DNA of 64,000 bases from Candidatus Villigracilis vicinus. GTDB lineage: Bacteria > Chloroflexota > Anaerolineae > Anaerolineales > Villigracilaceae. The notes under the pieces were generated by a model. That model had not been told where the DNA came from, ran no database searches, and saw only the letters and a list, made by a program, of their open reading frames with translations. Each line of letters begins with the position of its first letter. Positions within the stretch are counted from its first letter, which is position 1. The DNA is taken from assembly GCA_016721315.1 (NCBI GenBank), contig JADKIL010000005.1, forward strand, positions 186,001-250,000, read 5' to 3'. Made by a program: the position numbers and the translations under genes. Shown piece by piece: positions 25,584 to 34,438 of this stretch.

Positions 25584-26492
25584 TTATTCTTTTCCAGAAC
25601 GCAGTCGCAGGTAAGAGGCATACCGTTCTGCATAGATCGTTCCATCCTTCAATGCCGCGAGAACAGCACAACCGGGCTCATGTTGATGTGTGCAATCGCT
25701 GAATTGACAATGCGGCACGAGGTTGCGCAGTTCAGGGAAGTAGGCATCGATCTCTTCGGGTTGTGTATCCCATAAGGCAAGGCTTTTCCAACCGGGTGTA
25801 TCTGCCACATATCCGCCGCCTTCCAGCGGGAACATCTGGCGAATGACGGTGGTATGCCGGCCTTTGTTCATCACCGCACTGATCTCATTGACCGCCAACC
25901 CCAGCCCCGGTTGAAGCGCGTTCAATAGACTCGATTTCCCAACACCGCTGGGACCTGCCAATGCGCTGGTCTTCTTCTGTAATTGAGTTCGGAGTTCTTC
26001 CAAGCCTGTGCCGTTCTTTGTGGATGTGTAGATCACGCGGTAGCCGATCTTTTCATACATGCCAAAGATATTTCTCGGGTCATCCACCAGATCGATCTTG
26101 TTCGCCACGATCACAACCGGAATCTTCTGTTTTTCCGTGATGACGAGGAAGCGGTCTAACATTCTCAATTTCGGATCCGGGTTCGCGCAGGCAAAGACGA
26201 AGACCGCCTGATCGGCATTTGCCAGCAGCACTTGCTGATAGACCCCTTGCGGGCGCGGGTCTAACCGAACGAGAGCCTGCTTGCGCTCCTCCACCTCTTC
26301 CAACGCTCCGCTGCCATCTTCCAACAAGGTGATGTGGACACGGTCGCCCAATGCAGCGATATCGCCCATGGCCTTACCTTTTTTGAGCTTCCCCCGTAAT
26401 TGACAAACAATAACGCCCTCCCCAGTTTCCACCCAAAAGAAACCGGATTGGGCTTTTACGATCAAACCTTGCTTGACGTTCGTTTCTGTCAA
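25584..26492 (-). CDS. rsgA: Ribosome small-subunit-dependent GTPase A
   Basis: Circularly permuted GTPase that aids 30S maturation. Order seen: OB-fold N-terminus, NKID (G4), GPSGVGKSSLLN (G1), DTPG (G3), and a C-terminal zinc knuckle CQFSDCTHQHEPGC. About 302 residues. The TTG start at 26492 was chosen because AAGGA lies eight bases before it and a hairpin occupies the DNA upstream; a GTG at 26516 is the alternative. Confidence 0.9.
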   Translation of the reverse strand: MTETNVKQGLIVKAQSGFFWVETGEGVIVCQLRGKLKKGKAMGDIAALGDRVHITLLEDGSGALEEVEERKQALVRLDPRPQGVYQQVLLANADQAVFVFACANPDPKLRMLDRFLVITEKQKIPVVIVANKIDLVDDPRNIFGMYEKIGYRVIYTSTKNGTGLEELRTQLQKKTSALAGPSGVGKSSLLNALQPGLGLAVNEISAVMNKGRHTTVIRQMFPLEGGGYVADTPGWKSLALWDTQPEEIDAYFPELRNLVPHCQFSDCTHQHEPGCAVLAALKDGTIYAERYASYLRLRSGKE

Positions 26493-26504
26493 ATGAAATC
26501 CTTG

Positions 26505-26536
26505 GGAGACAGTCACTTACGAAATGACTGTCTCCC
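26505..26536. terminator. Stem-loop between the PBP gene and rsgA
   Basis: GGGAGACAGTCA and TGACTGTCTCCC form a perfect 12-bp stem around an eight-base loop. T-rich sequence after it on the minus strand is weak, so partial termination or processing within the PBP-rsgA unit is likely. Confidence 0.55.
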
Positions 26537-26545
26537 CATGATGAG

Positions 26546-28786
26546 CTAAGGGATAACGCCGCCTCCGGGCGGAGTGGGCGTGTAGGGCGGGTACCCGATC
26601 TGCCCATAATCATAATATTGGCGCTGCGGGCTGCCATAATAATAAGCTTCCACCATGGCACGGAAGAATGGCACAGCAAACTCTGAACCTTCACCGATAT
26701 TTTCGCCAACGGCAACGATGGCAATATCCGGTAAACCGGTGTCGGCTTCGTTCATGGTATATCCGGCGAACCAACCATGCGGTTTACCGCTGCCAGATTC
26801 GGCTGTGCCGGTTTTGCCCGCCACAGTGAATTGCAAACCACGCATATTGAAGCGTGCCGTCCCTTTCGGGTTTTCAACCACCATCAACATGGCTTCACGC
26901 AGGATCTCGAGGTTCTCCGGGCGAAGTGGAAGCGTCCCTTGCGCCTCGGTCTTGAAGGTCAGGACGGGGTCGCCTTCCACAGGCTGGATCTTTTCCACGA
27001 TCTGCGGGCGATACAACGTGCCGCCATTCCCGATCGCAGCAATGAATCGAACCACTTGCAGCGGGGTGACCAATACAGTCCCCTGCCCGATCGCTTGATT
27101 GACCGCGTCGATCTCGGTGGCAGGGTCGTCGATCTGCCCAGAGGCTTCAGGGATCTGCTGAATGCCAGTTGGTGAACCCAAGCCAAATGCACGTGCCATA
27201 TTGGCAATGTCGGTACCGCGATCCCAGTTGTTATACAGGTCATTACCGATGTGCCAGAAATACGGGTTACAGGAACGCATCAGACCTTCCTGCAGGGTTA
27301 CTAACCCCGATGGAACACTGTCCACCGTGTTACAAAACAAACCACCCGCAACACGATCCTGACAATGCTGCCAGGTCCAGTCATGGCGAACCTGGTCGGG
27401 GAGTTCAGTGAAATCATACTGACAATCGTAGGTCGTATCCTTCAAATACAATCCGCTTTCAAGGGCGGCAGAGAAGGTAATGATCTTGAACACAGAGCCA
27501 AGCGGAAGCTGACCCTGTGCGGCTCGGTTCAACATTGGAGTACGAGAATCATTCAACAACTCGCCCAACCCCAAATTATTGGGATTGTTCGAATCAAAAA
27601 TGTTCGGATCAAAATCAGGTCCAGATGCCATGGCGAGGATACGCCCTGTATCCATTTCCATGACAATGATCGCGCCGCGGAAGAACTCCACAGCCGACTG
27701 GGCATGGAATTGCAAGTTGCTGTTAATGGTTAAATAGACCGAGTCTGCGGGCTTGGGGTCGCTCTTGCCCAACGTTGCAATGATCTGTCCGGTGGGGCTC
27801 ACCACACGCAGCGTCCCGCCATGCTGCCCGGCGAGATAATCCTCTGCCCACTGTTCCACGCCAGCCTGACCAATGCGTTCACTGCCGCTATATCCTTTAC
27901 GTTTGTATTCGTTTACTTGCTCTGGTGAGATCGCAAGGGTGTACCCCACCGCTTGTGGAGCCAGCCCGCCGCGGTTGTAATAACGCGATTCATATTCACT
28001 ATAAGCCAACCCACCCGGATTGATGGACAGCAAACGCTGGGCTTCTTCGCGTGTGCCTTCGCACATGGGCAGGTACCAACCGGGTCCGGCAGCATCGATC
28101 TTGGCTTGAATATCCAGCGGATCCAAACCGCACAGGCGTCCCAATTCGGTGGTCAGTGCGCCGATCATGTTGTAATCGATCAAGTCAGTTTGAATGCCAA
28201 AAGCGAAGGCGTTGTTTTGCGTTGCGATCGGCAGACCTTTGGCATCATAAATGTCGCCGCGTGCGGGAATGTTATATTCCATTGCAAGCAGGTTGCCACC
28301 CGCCAGTTCCGGCAGGATGAGCGCATCATCCCACTGAACTTTCCAGTTATTGTCCTCATTTACAAGACGCATCACAATATCCCGCTGAATATCGCCAGCC
28401 AGGACGGTCTTGTATGTGATGGTGTATCCGATCTCAGCGTTGAAAGGGGTAATGGAAGTGCTGCCAAGCACAACGTCGAAGCTCGCGGCGCTCATATTGT
28501 TCAGCGCATCGTTCCAACGCTTGGAGAAATCCTCCAAAGTGACCGCATCGCGGCTGGCTTGCGAAAGCATCGCATACATGACTTCATAATCATCAGTCTT
28601 CAGCGCATCGAAGAACGCCGTCACTGCCGCTTCTGCATTGGGTGCAGGTGTTACACGTACTTGAGCCGTCGGCAAAGGCGTATCCGTCGCAAAGATGGCA
28701 GACATACCGCCGCCCGTCCCTGAAGAGGTACACCCGGCAATGATGAAGGCGGTCAGAACAAATTGTTTCCAGCGTAATGACTTCAT
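26546..28786 (-). CDS. Penicillin-binding protein 2-like transpeptidase lipoprotein
   Basis: A 746-residue peptidoglycan transpeptidase. Signal peptide with lipobox IIAGC near residue 16, then an NTF2-like MecA_N-type domain (about 40-145), a PBP dimerisation domain beginning PARGDIYDAKG, and the transpeptidase domain with GSVFK (SxxK), SCN (SxN) and KTGTAESG (KTG). A Tyr/Pro-rich tail ends the protein. AAAGGAAA precedes the start, 11 bases after maf. Class B PBP of elongation or division; the MecA_N domain as such does not show beta-lactam resistance. Confidence 0.88.
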   Translation of the reverse strand: MKSLRWKQFVLTAFIIAGCTSSGTGGGMSAIFATDTPLPTAQVRVTPAPNAEAAVTAFFDALKTDDYEVMYAMLSQASRDAVTLEDFSKRWNDALNNMSAASFDVVLGSTSITPFNAEIGYTITYKTVLAGDIQRDIVMRLVNEDNNWKVQWDDALILPELAGGNLLAMEYNIPARGDIYDAKGLPIATQNNAFAFGIQTDLIDYNMIGALTTELGRLCGLDPLDIQAKIDAAGPGWYLPMCEGTREEAQRLLSINPGGLAYSEYESRYYNRGGLAPQAVGYTLAISPEQVNEYKRKGYSGSERIGQAGVEQWAEDYLAGQHGGTLRVVSPTGQIIATLGKSDPKPADSVYLTINSNLQFHAQSAVEFFRGAIIVMEMDTGRILAMASGPDFDPNIFDSNNPNNLGLGELLNDSRTPMLNRAAQGQLPLGSVFKIITFSAALESGLYLKDTTYDCQYDFTELPDQVRHDWTWQHCQDRVAGGLFCNTVDSVPSGLVTLQEGLMRSCNPYFWHIGNDLYNNWDRGTDIANMARAFGLGSPTGIQQIPEASGQIDDPATEIDAVNQAIGQGTVLVTPLQVVRFIAAIGNGGTLYRPQIVEKIQPVEGDPVLTFKTEAQGTLPLRPENLEILREAMLMVVENPKGTARFNMRGLQFTVAGKTGTAESGSGKPHGWFAGYTMNEADTGLPDIAIVAVGENIGEGSEFAVPFFRAMVEAYYYGSPQRQYYDYGQIGYPPYTPTPPGGGVIP

Positions 28787-28797
28787 TACGTTTCCTT

Positions 28798-29475
28798 TCA
28801 ATTTCCAGTTGACAAGTTCCCGCTCAATATCATCGGCGAGACCTTGCAATCATACTTTAAAAGAGATTGGCATGCCGCAGGAACATCTGCAAAAGGAACA
28901 ATATCATACGGTTTCAACATCCGCAGCACATGGCACATGGGCAGACCCATCACCCCGGCACGACAGCCTTCCAATGAAGAGACCGGCTGAAATTCGGGGT
29001 GCTGAATGGCATACGCGCCCGCCTTATCCATCGGGTCGCCGGTTTGGATATACGCCTCGATCTCCGCATCCGAATAATCGCGCATCGGCACATCGATAAT
29101 AGACAAGTCGATCAGCATATTTTTCCGATACAGGATGGCAACCCCTGTGTAGACTTGATGCGTCCGCCCGCGCAGCTGCTTTAACATACGCCGCGCATCT
29201 GCTTCATCGACAGGCTTGCCAAGGATTTCACGCCCATCCACCACCGTTGTATCTGACCCGATGATGAACGCATCGGCATCCGCGCGGGCTTGGATCGCTG
29301 AAGCCTTGGCTTGCGCCAGCCTGATCACGTAATCACGCGGCGCTTCATGCTCAAAGGGTGTCTCATCCACATCCGCGGCGAGGATGCTGAACTCCCAGCC
29401 GCTCAAACCAAATAACTGTTTTCTGCGCGGAGAGTTGGATGCTAGAATAAACTTTATCTTGTCATTCACGCGCAA
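28798..29475 (-). CDS. maf: Maf family nucleoside triphosphate pyrophosphatase
   Basis: House-cleaning dTTP/UTP pyrophosphatase-type protein of 225 residues. SNSPRRKQLF (residues about 13-22), ADVDETPFEHE, GSDTTVVDGREILGKP and GRTHQVYTGVAI are the Maf motifs. A C-terminal extension of about 25 residues is unusual. Start is TTG, or GTG two codons later; neither has a clear ribosome site. Upstream partner of the PBP gene, echoing the common maf/cell-wall gene linkage. Confidence 0.87.
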   Translation of the reverse strand: MRVNDKIKFILASNSPRRKQLFGLSGWEFSILAADVDETPFEHEAPRDYVIRLAQAKASAIQARADADAFIIGSDTTVVDGREILGKPVDEADARRMLKQLRGRTHQVYTGVAILYRKNMLIDLSIIDVPMRDYSDAEIEAYIQTGDPMDKAGAYAIQHPEFQPVSSLEGCRAGVMGLPMCHVLRMLKPYDIVPFADVPAACQSLLKYDCKVSPMILSGNLSTGN

Positions 29476-29834
29476 GATTCTAACACAGTCATTTTTGATG
29501 GATTAAACGGGGATAAGTGCAGGAAATCGGCAAATTCGTCGTTCATTAAATTATCTCAATTGCTACCTGCAATTTTCAAGTCGCTTTTAGTCGGGATTCT
29601 TAACGCAAAGTCGCAAAGACGCTAAGATTCCATTGTTTTTTCCTTTGCGGCTCTGCGCCTTGGCGTTAAAACTTTTGCACCTTCTGCAAGGTCTCAACTT
29701 GGATTAAATTAAGTTCTAAAAATGAATCAAGGACACTTTTCAGTTTCCAGTCATATTCAAAACTTCCTCTTTCCTCTTTCCCATTCCGGTTGTAAAATCA
29801 CCCCCATAAATCTGTCTGGACAATTGGAGGCGCA
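29476..29834. other. Intergenic region with a dispersed repeat
   Basis: 359 bases between divergent maf and xpt. No open frame or purine riboswitch was found before xpt. The only structure is the imperfect inverted repeat at 29600-29668, listed separately. Confidence 0.6.
29600..29668. repeat. Imperfect inverted repeat (TTAACGCAAAG... element)
   Basis: TTAACGCAAAGTCGCAAAG at the left and CTTTGCGGCTCTGCGCC through GCGTTAA at the right are inverted with about three-quarters matching over 27 bases. This type of CGCAAAG element is widely scattered in genomes; no coding capacity. Confidence 0.6.
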
Positions 29835-30407
29835 ATGAACAAACTGCAAGAACGTATTTTAGAAGAGGGGAAAGTACTCGGCGGCGGGATTTTGAAAGTG
29901 GATAGTTTCGTCAATCATCAAGTGGACCCCATGCTTATGGACGAGTGTGGACGTGACTTTGCAAAACGTTTTGCAAATGTAGGAGCGACAAAGATCCTCA
30001 CGGCTGAAATTTCCGGCATCGCCCCTGCCATCACCACCGGCATTCACATGGGGCTGCCCGTCGTCTATGCCCGCAAGACCAAACCCATCACCATGCCCGA
30101 TCAGGTCTACCTGACTCTCGCGCCATCGCATACCAAAGGGCGCATGGTCGAGTTGATCGTCTCCCCCGAATACCTTGCCAACAACGAAAAGGTTCTGATC
30201 ATCGATGACTTCCTCGCCAGCGGACAGACCATTCTCGGTCTGGTGCGTTTGGCAGAAGCCGCTGGGTCACATATCGTTGGCATCGGCGCATTGATCGAGA
30301 AGATCTTCGAAGGCGGACGCGACGCGTTAACTCCGCTTGGTGTTCCGATCGAATCCATCGCTTGCATCAAATCGTTGGATGACGGCAAGATCGAGTTTGT
30401 GGATTAG
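29835..30407 (+). CDS. xpt: Xanthine phosphoribosyltransferase
   Basis: Purine salvage enzyme converting xanthine and PRPP to XMP, 190 residues. It opens with the typical LQERILEEGKVLGGGILKVD and FVNHQVDP and has the PRPP loop VLIIDDFLASGQT near residue 120. A good GGAGG precedes the start. The neighbouring guaA then turns XMP to GMP, so the two make a short salvage route. Confidence 0.93.
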   Translation: MNKLQERILEEGKVLGGGILKVDSFVNHQVDPMLMDECGRDFAKRFANVGATKILTAEISGIAPAITTGIHMGLPVVYARKTKPITMPDQVYLTLAPSHTKGRMVELIVSPEYLANNEKVLIIDDFLASGQTILGLVRLAEAAGSHIVGIGALIEKIFEGGRDALTPLGVPIESIACIKSLDDGKIEFVD

Positions 30408-30408
30408 C

Positions 30409-30479
30409 CTGACGATAGACGATAGACCGCAGACCATGGCAAATCTTCTATGGTCAATCGTCCATGGTCAATCGTCTAC
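30409..30479. repeat. GACGATAGACC / GGTCAATCGTC repeat
   Basis: Tandem GACGATAGAC GATAGACC followed by two inverted TGGTCAATCGTC copies. It fills the gap between xpt and the HIT gene. The same words occur inside the glycosyltransferase gene at 59849-59878, and CGCAGACCAT also in the hairpin at 11723. Confidence 0.65.
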
Positions 30480-30485
30480 AAGCTC

Positions 30486-30869
30486 ATGCTTCGGAAATTT
30501 CTACGCCTCCGCTTCATCACTTTCCTCATCGGTTGGATATTTACACACATGAGTTTTGCCATCCCGGTCAAACGCCTCCGCGAGACGCCGAACCTGATCG
30601 CCTTTCAGCATCCTTCTCCCAGCTATAAGGTTCACCTGCTCCTCGTCCCAAAGCGACAGGTGCAAACGCTGGCAGACCTTGACCCGCAAGATACCGCTTT
30701 CCTCACAGACTTATACGCCACGGTGCAAAGCCTCGTAAAGGAATTTGACCTCAAGGCTTATCGGCTCATCGTCAACGGCGGAGAATATCAGGATTTTCCG
30801 CATTTACACTTTCATTTGATTTCACCCTCTCCCCTTGCCCCTCTCCCAGAGGGAGAGGGGTTGGGGTGA
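30486..30869 (+). CDS. HIT family protein
   Basis: A 127-residue histidine-triad nucleotide-binding or hydrolase protein; HLHFHLI gives the His-x-His-x-His motif and IVNGGEYQDFPHLHFH the usual approach. N-terminal FITFLIGWIFTHMSFAIPVK is longer than in classic HIT proteins; a start at 30549 is possible. The last dozen residues (PLAPLPEGEGLG) are encoded by a dispersed GC-rich repeat, so the C-terminus has been extended by it. Lies between xpt and guaA. Confidence 0.8.
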   Translation: MLRKFLRLRFITFLIGWIFTHMSFAIPVKRLRETPNLIAFQHPSPSYKVHLLLVPKRQVQTLADLDPQDTAFLTDLYATVQSLVKEFDLKAYRLIVNGGEYQDFPHLHFHLISPSPLAPLPEGEGLG

Positions 30870-30872
30870 GGG
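30825..30872. repeat. CCCTCTCCC...GGGAGAGGGG inverted repeat
   Basis: CCCTCTCCCCTTGCCCCTCT and its approximate complement GGGAGAGGGGTTGGGGTGAG surround a three-base loop. It is a well-known type of scattered palindrome. Its left arm, loop and most of its right arm are translated as the tail of the HIT protein and the right arm supplies the stop. Confidence 0.75.
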
Positions 30873-30881
30873 ATTATTTAC

Positions 30882-32417
30882 ATGAATTCCATTGCCATTC
30901 TCGATTTCGGTTCTCAATATGCTCAGATCATCGCCCGGCGCGTGCGTGAAGCGCAGGTGTACTGTGAACTCTTCCCTTGGGATGCGCCTCAGGAAAAGAT
31001 CCTTTCGATAAAACCGAAGGGATTTATTTTGTCAGGCGGACCCAGATCCGTTTACGAAGAGAATGCCCCCTTCATTCAGAAATTCATTCTCGAAAGCGGG
31101 CTGCCCATCCTTGGCATCTGTTACGGAATGCAAGCCCTCACCCACGCCCTTGGCGGCAAAGTGGATCCTTCGGCAGAACGGGAATATGGGCAGGCAGAAA
31201 TTACGCCGCTAATTCCTGGCACGATGTTGGATGTACTATCCAAAGTCTGGATGTCGCACGGCGATAAAGTGACTCAGCTGCCTGAAGGCTTTGTTGCTCT
31301 GGCAAAAAGCGGGAACAGCCCCTACGCCGCAATGGGCGATATGAAGCGCAAATATTTCGGCGTGCAATTCCACCCGGAAGTGCATCACACCCCGAACGGC
31401 AGTGAACTCCTCAAGCATTTCGCCGTTGACATTTGCGGCGCAACCCCCGATTGGACGCCCGCCTCCATCATCGAAGAAAGCGTCAAACGGATTCGTGAGC
31501 AGGTTGGCAAGGAACGTGTGCTTGCGGCGGTTTCGGGGGGAGTCGATTCATCCGTAGCGGCGGCATTGGTCCATAAAGCCATCGGCGATCAACTCGTCTG
31601 TGTGTTCGTGGATACGGGGCTTTTGCGCGCGAACGAAGGTGCTCAAGTGGCGGATGCTTTCCGCAATGGGCTTGGCGCGGAATTAATTACTGTGGAAGCC
31701 AGTGAAGAATTTCTTGGCGCGCTGAAAGGGCAAACCGACCCGGAGAAAAAACGCAAGATCGTCGGAGAGAAGTTCATCCGTATTTTTGAGCGCGAAGCGA
31801 AGAATGTCGGTCAGCCGAAGTTCCTGGTGCAAGGCACGATCTACCCGGATGTCGTCGAATCTTCTGGACCCGATAGAAGCAAGGCGGCGAAGATCAAGTC
31901 ACACCACAACGTGGGCGGGCTGCCCGAAGACATGCAGTTCGAACTCGTCGAACCTCTGCGTTATCTATTCAAGGATGAAGTACGCTTGGTGGGCGAAGCT
32001 CTCGGCTTGAATCAAGGCTTGGTGTGGCGGCAACCGTTCCCCGGTCCCGGTCTGACCGTGCGTTGTCTCGGGGAGTGTACGCCCGAACGTGTATCCCGTC
32101 TGCGGGCGGCAGATGCGATCCTTCTGGAGGAATTATCCAAAGCCGGTTTTCTTGGGAAGGGTGCGCAGACTTCGCAAGCTTTCATGGTTTTGTTGCCCGT
32201 GCGCTCTGTCGGCGTGATGGGCGACCAACGCACATATCAGGAGGCGGCGGCGATCCGCGCGGTCACCACGGACGATTTTATGACCGCCGATTGGGCGCGC
32301 CTGCCTTTCGAATTGCTGGCAAAAGTTTCAAGCCGTATTGTCAATGAAGTGGAAGGCATCAATCGCGTGGTCTATGATATAACGAGCAAACCACCCGCAA
32401 CGATCGAGTGGGAATAG
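30882..32417 (+). CDS. guaA: GMP synthase (glutamine-hydrolysing)
   Basis: Converts XMP to GMP. 511 residues: class I amidotransferase domain with GICYGMQAL (nucleophilic Cys near residue 84) and [14 protein letters not shown]-pyrophosphatase domain with [15 protein letters not shown] near 225, and the C-terminal dimerisation domain ending [12 protein letters not shown]. Normal length. No guanine or PurR site is visible upstream; the preceding repeat may end upstream transcription. Confidence 0.97.
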   Translation: MNSIAILDFGSQYAQIIARRVREAQVYCELFPWDAPQEKILSIKPKGFILSGGPRSVYEENAPFIQKFILESGLPILGICYGMQALTHALGGKVDPSAEREYGQAEITPLIPGTMLDVLSKVWMSHGDKVTQLPEGFVALAKSGNSPYAAMGDMKRKYFGVQFHPEVHHTPNGSELLKHFAVDICGATPDWTPASIIEESVKRIREQVGKERVLAAVSGGVDSSVAAALVHKAIGDQLVCVFVDTGLLRANEGAQVADAFRNGLGAELITVEASEEFLGALKGQTDPEKKRKIVGEKFIRIFEREAKNVGQPKFLVQGTIYPDVVESSGPDRSKAAKIKSHHNVGGLPEDMQFELVEPLRYLFKDEVRLVGEALGLNQGLVWRQPFPGPGLTVRCLGECTPERVSRLRAADAILLEELSKAGFLGKGAQTSQAFMVLLPVRSVGVMGDQRTYQEAAAIRAVTTDDFMTADWARLPFELLAKVSSRIVNEVEGINRVVYDITSKPPATIEWE

Positions 32418-32447
32418 TCATTTTAGATTGATGTTTGGGAGATGAAA

Positions 32448-33353
32448 ATGAACTTCGATTATGGCAATGTCTTAACCCGCGCTTTGCAGATCACCTGGAG
32501 ACAAAAATCCTTCTGGTTGTTCATGATGTTCCCCATGCTGGTCGCATCGTTCATATTCGTTACATTTGCCGCACCTATTTTTCTCTTTAGCGAGGATGAA
32601 GATATGATGGGGCTGTTCCTTGTGCTTTGGCTGGGAGTGCTATCACTCAGTTTCATCGTCAGTTTGTTGGTGAATACAGCCGGGTCCACGTCGTTGATGC
32701 TTGGCATCCTGCGGGTGGAGCGCGGTGAAGGCTCTACGGCTTTTATGGATCTGGTACGGGATGGCTTTCAATATTTTGGGCGCGTGCTCGGCGCTGTGCT
32801 CATCATCCAGTTTTCGATCGGAGCGGTCTTTGCAGTCTTCTTCCTCTGCGTGGCGGCACTTACCGCTGTGACGATGGGCATTGCTTCCATTTGTTTGCAG
32901 CCGATCATGATGCTGCTTACGCCCCTTTCATTTCTCGTCATCGCCGTCATGGATGGAGCCATGGTAGCAGTGATCGAGGAAGACCTGGGTTCATGGGATG
33001 CCATCAAGCGCTCGCTGAACGTTGTCCGCGAGCATGTTTGGAAGTTCATCCTGGTCACATTGATCGCGTATTTCGGCTCCACACTGGTTTCCAGTATCTT
33101 TATCTTTCCAGCAACCCTACCTGCCGCGGCGGCGCCGATCTTAATGGAATCCGGCGTGGATATAAGCGGACAGGCAGTGATAGCGATGATGATCCTATTT
33201 GCTTGCATCTTCTTCCCGTTCATGTCACTGGTCACTGGAATCACCGGAACATTCATGAACTCCGTTATAGGCATCTCCTATCTGCGTCTCTCACGCCCGG
33301 CGGTAAGTGACATAGTCCTTTTCGGGGAGGAAGAGAACCCCGCGACTTCGTGA
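32448..33353 (+). CDS. Six-helix membrane protein, paralogue A
   Basis: A 301-residue polytopic protein starting NFDYGNVLTRALQITWRQK, with an N-terminal amphipathic part and about six membrane helices. The start at 32448 has GGGAG six bases upstream, better than ATG 32442. The same plan (basic first helix, VLTRALQITW-like motif, a GSWDAIKRSLNVV loop) occurs in the next gene (MFDGFKRGWEIA), so the two are paralogues. Both resemble bacterial proteins of unknown function that precede stress or secretion genes. Confidence 0.65.
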   Translation: MNFDYGNVLTRALQITWRQKSFWLFMMFPMLVASFIFVTFAAPIFLFSEDEDMMGLFLVLWLGVLSLSFIVSLLVNTAGSTSLMLGILRVERGEGSTAFMDLVRDGFQYFGRVLGAVLIIQFSIGAVFAVFFLCVAALTAVTMGIASICLQPIMMLLTPLSFLVIAVMDGAMVAVIEEDLGSWDAIKRSLNVVREHVWKFILVTLIAYFGSTLVSSIFIFPATLPAAAAPILMESGVDISGQAVIAMMILFACIFFPFMSLVTGITGTFMNSVIGISYLRLSRPAVSDIVLFGEEENPATS

Positions 33354-33418
33354 ACTTCTCCGCGTAGATTAGGGTGTCGTATGGGACGGAAAATCCCCGT
33401 TCCCAACCACCTCCCAAG

Positions 33419-33447
33419 TGGACGGAAATCTTTGAGTAGTGTATGAT
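33419..33447 (+). promoter_or_regulatory. Possible promoter for the FHA/PP2C operon
   Basis: TGGACG and TATGAT are 17 bases apart, 50 bases before the next start. Moderate match only. Confidence 0.35.
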
Positions 33448-33496
33448 TTAGCCGGTCTCGCTCGGGAGGACCACCTGTAACGCTCTGGAGAATGAC

Positions 33497-34438
33497 ATGA
33501 AAATCGATTTAGGAAAGATCCTTACCCGATCCTGGCAGATCATTTGGAATTACAAGATTCTGTGGGTTTTCGGGATTTTTGCAGGCTTTGCCAGCGGTAA
33601 TGGGGGCAGCAACGGCAATTCCAGCTCCTCGAATGGCAGCAGCGACCCAACCACAAACTTCACAGGCGACCCCAGCCAATACGTTGATCAGGCGGGCGAA
33701 TTCTTCCAACAGTATATGCTCATCATCATTGCCGTTTGCGTAGTGCTTGCGTTACTTTCTCTCGCGTTCTATGCGCTTGGCATGATCGGGCGTATCGGTA
33801 TTCTCAAAGGCGTATACAAAGTGGAAGATGGCGCCGCCTCCCTTATGTTTGCCGAACTCTGGTCTGAAAGCATGCCATATTTCTGGCGTTTCTTCGGGCT
33901 GAATTTCCTCATTGGGCTGGCGTTCTTTGTGCTTCTTCTCCCCTTTATCTTCATAGCTATCGCCACAGCCGGTATTGGATTATTGTGTTTAGTCCCGCTC
34001 ATCTGCGTGCTCGTTCCGGTAGGCTGGGTTGTGAATGTCATCCTTGAGCAGGCACAGGCAGCCATCGTTGCCGAAGACCTCACCATGTTCGATGGTTTCA
34101 AACGCGGCTGGGAAATCGCCAAATCTGATATAGGTGGCATGATCGTCCTCTCACTGGTATTGGGGATCGGCGGCGGTATTATTGGCTTGATCTTTGCCCT
34201 GCCTTTGATCGCAGCCATGGTTCCGCTTGTTTTCAGCATGTCCAGCTATCAAGCAGGTGCCGCTCTCCCGCCTACAGCATGGATATCCATCGTATGCTGT
34301 GCCATCTACGTCCCCATTCTCTTAGGCTTCAACGGTGTTCTCACCGCCTATATCAAAACGGCTTGGGCACTTTCCTATCGTCAGCTGACCGCCAAACCTA
34401 TCGAAAGCACCCCCATCCTCGCGCAGGCTGATGCGTAA
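33497..34438 (+). CDS. Six-helix membrane protein, paralogue B
   Basis: A 313-residue membrane protein whose opening (DLGKILTRSWQIIWNYKILW) parallels paralogue A. A Gly/Ser/Asn-rich outer loop (about residues 35-60) is inserted after the first helix. GGAG precedes the start. Its end overlaps the FHA gene by eight bases, so it is translationally coupled and likely works with it at the membrane. Confidence 0.65.
   Translation: MKIDLGKILTRSWQIIWNYKILWVFGIFAGFASGNGGSNGNSSSSNGSSDPTTNFTGDPSQYVDQAGEFFQQYMLIIIAVCVVLALLSLAFYALGMIGRIGILKGVYKVEDGAASLMFAELWSESMPYFWRFFGLNFLIGLAFFVLLLPFIFIAIATAGIGLLCLVPLICVLVPVGWVVNVILEQAQAAIVAEDLTMFDGFKRGWEIAKSDIGGMIVLSLVLGIGGGIIGLIFALPLIAAMVPLVFSMSSYQAGAALPPTAWISIVCCAIYVPILLGFNGVLTAYIKTAWALSYRQLTAKPIESTPILAQADA

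Noticed and set aside
27953..28723. Plus-strand frame of 256 codons opposite the PBP gene
   Set aside because: Shadow of the PBP reading frame, no domain or ribosome site.
29476..29834. Purine riboswitch before xpt
   Set aside because: No conserved purine-aptamer loops were found; only a dispersed repeat.
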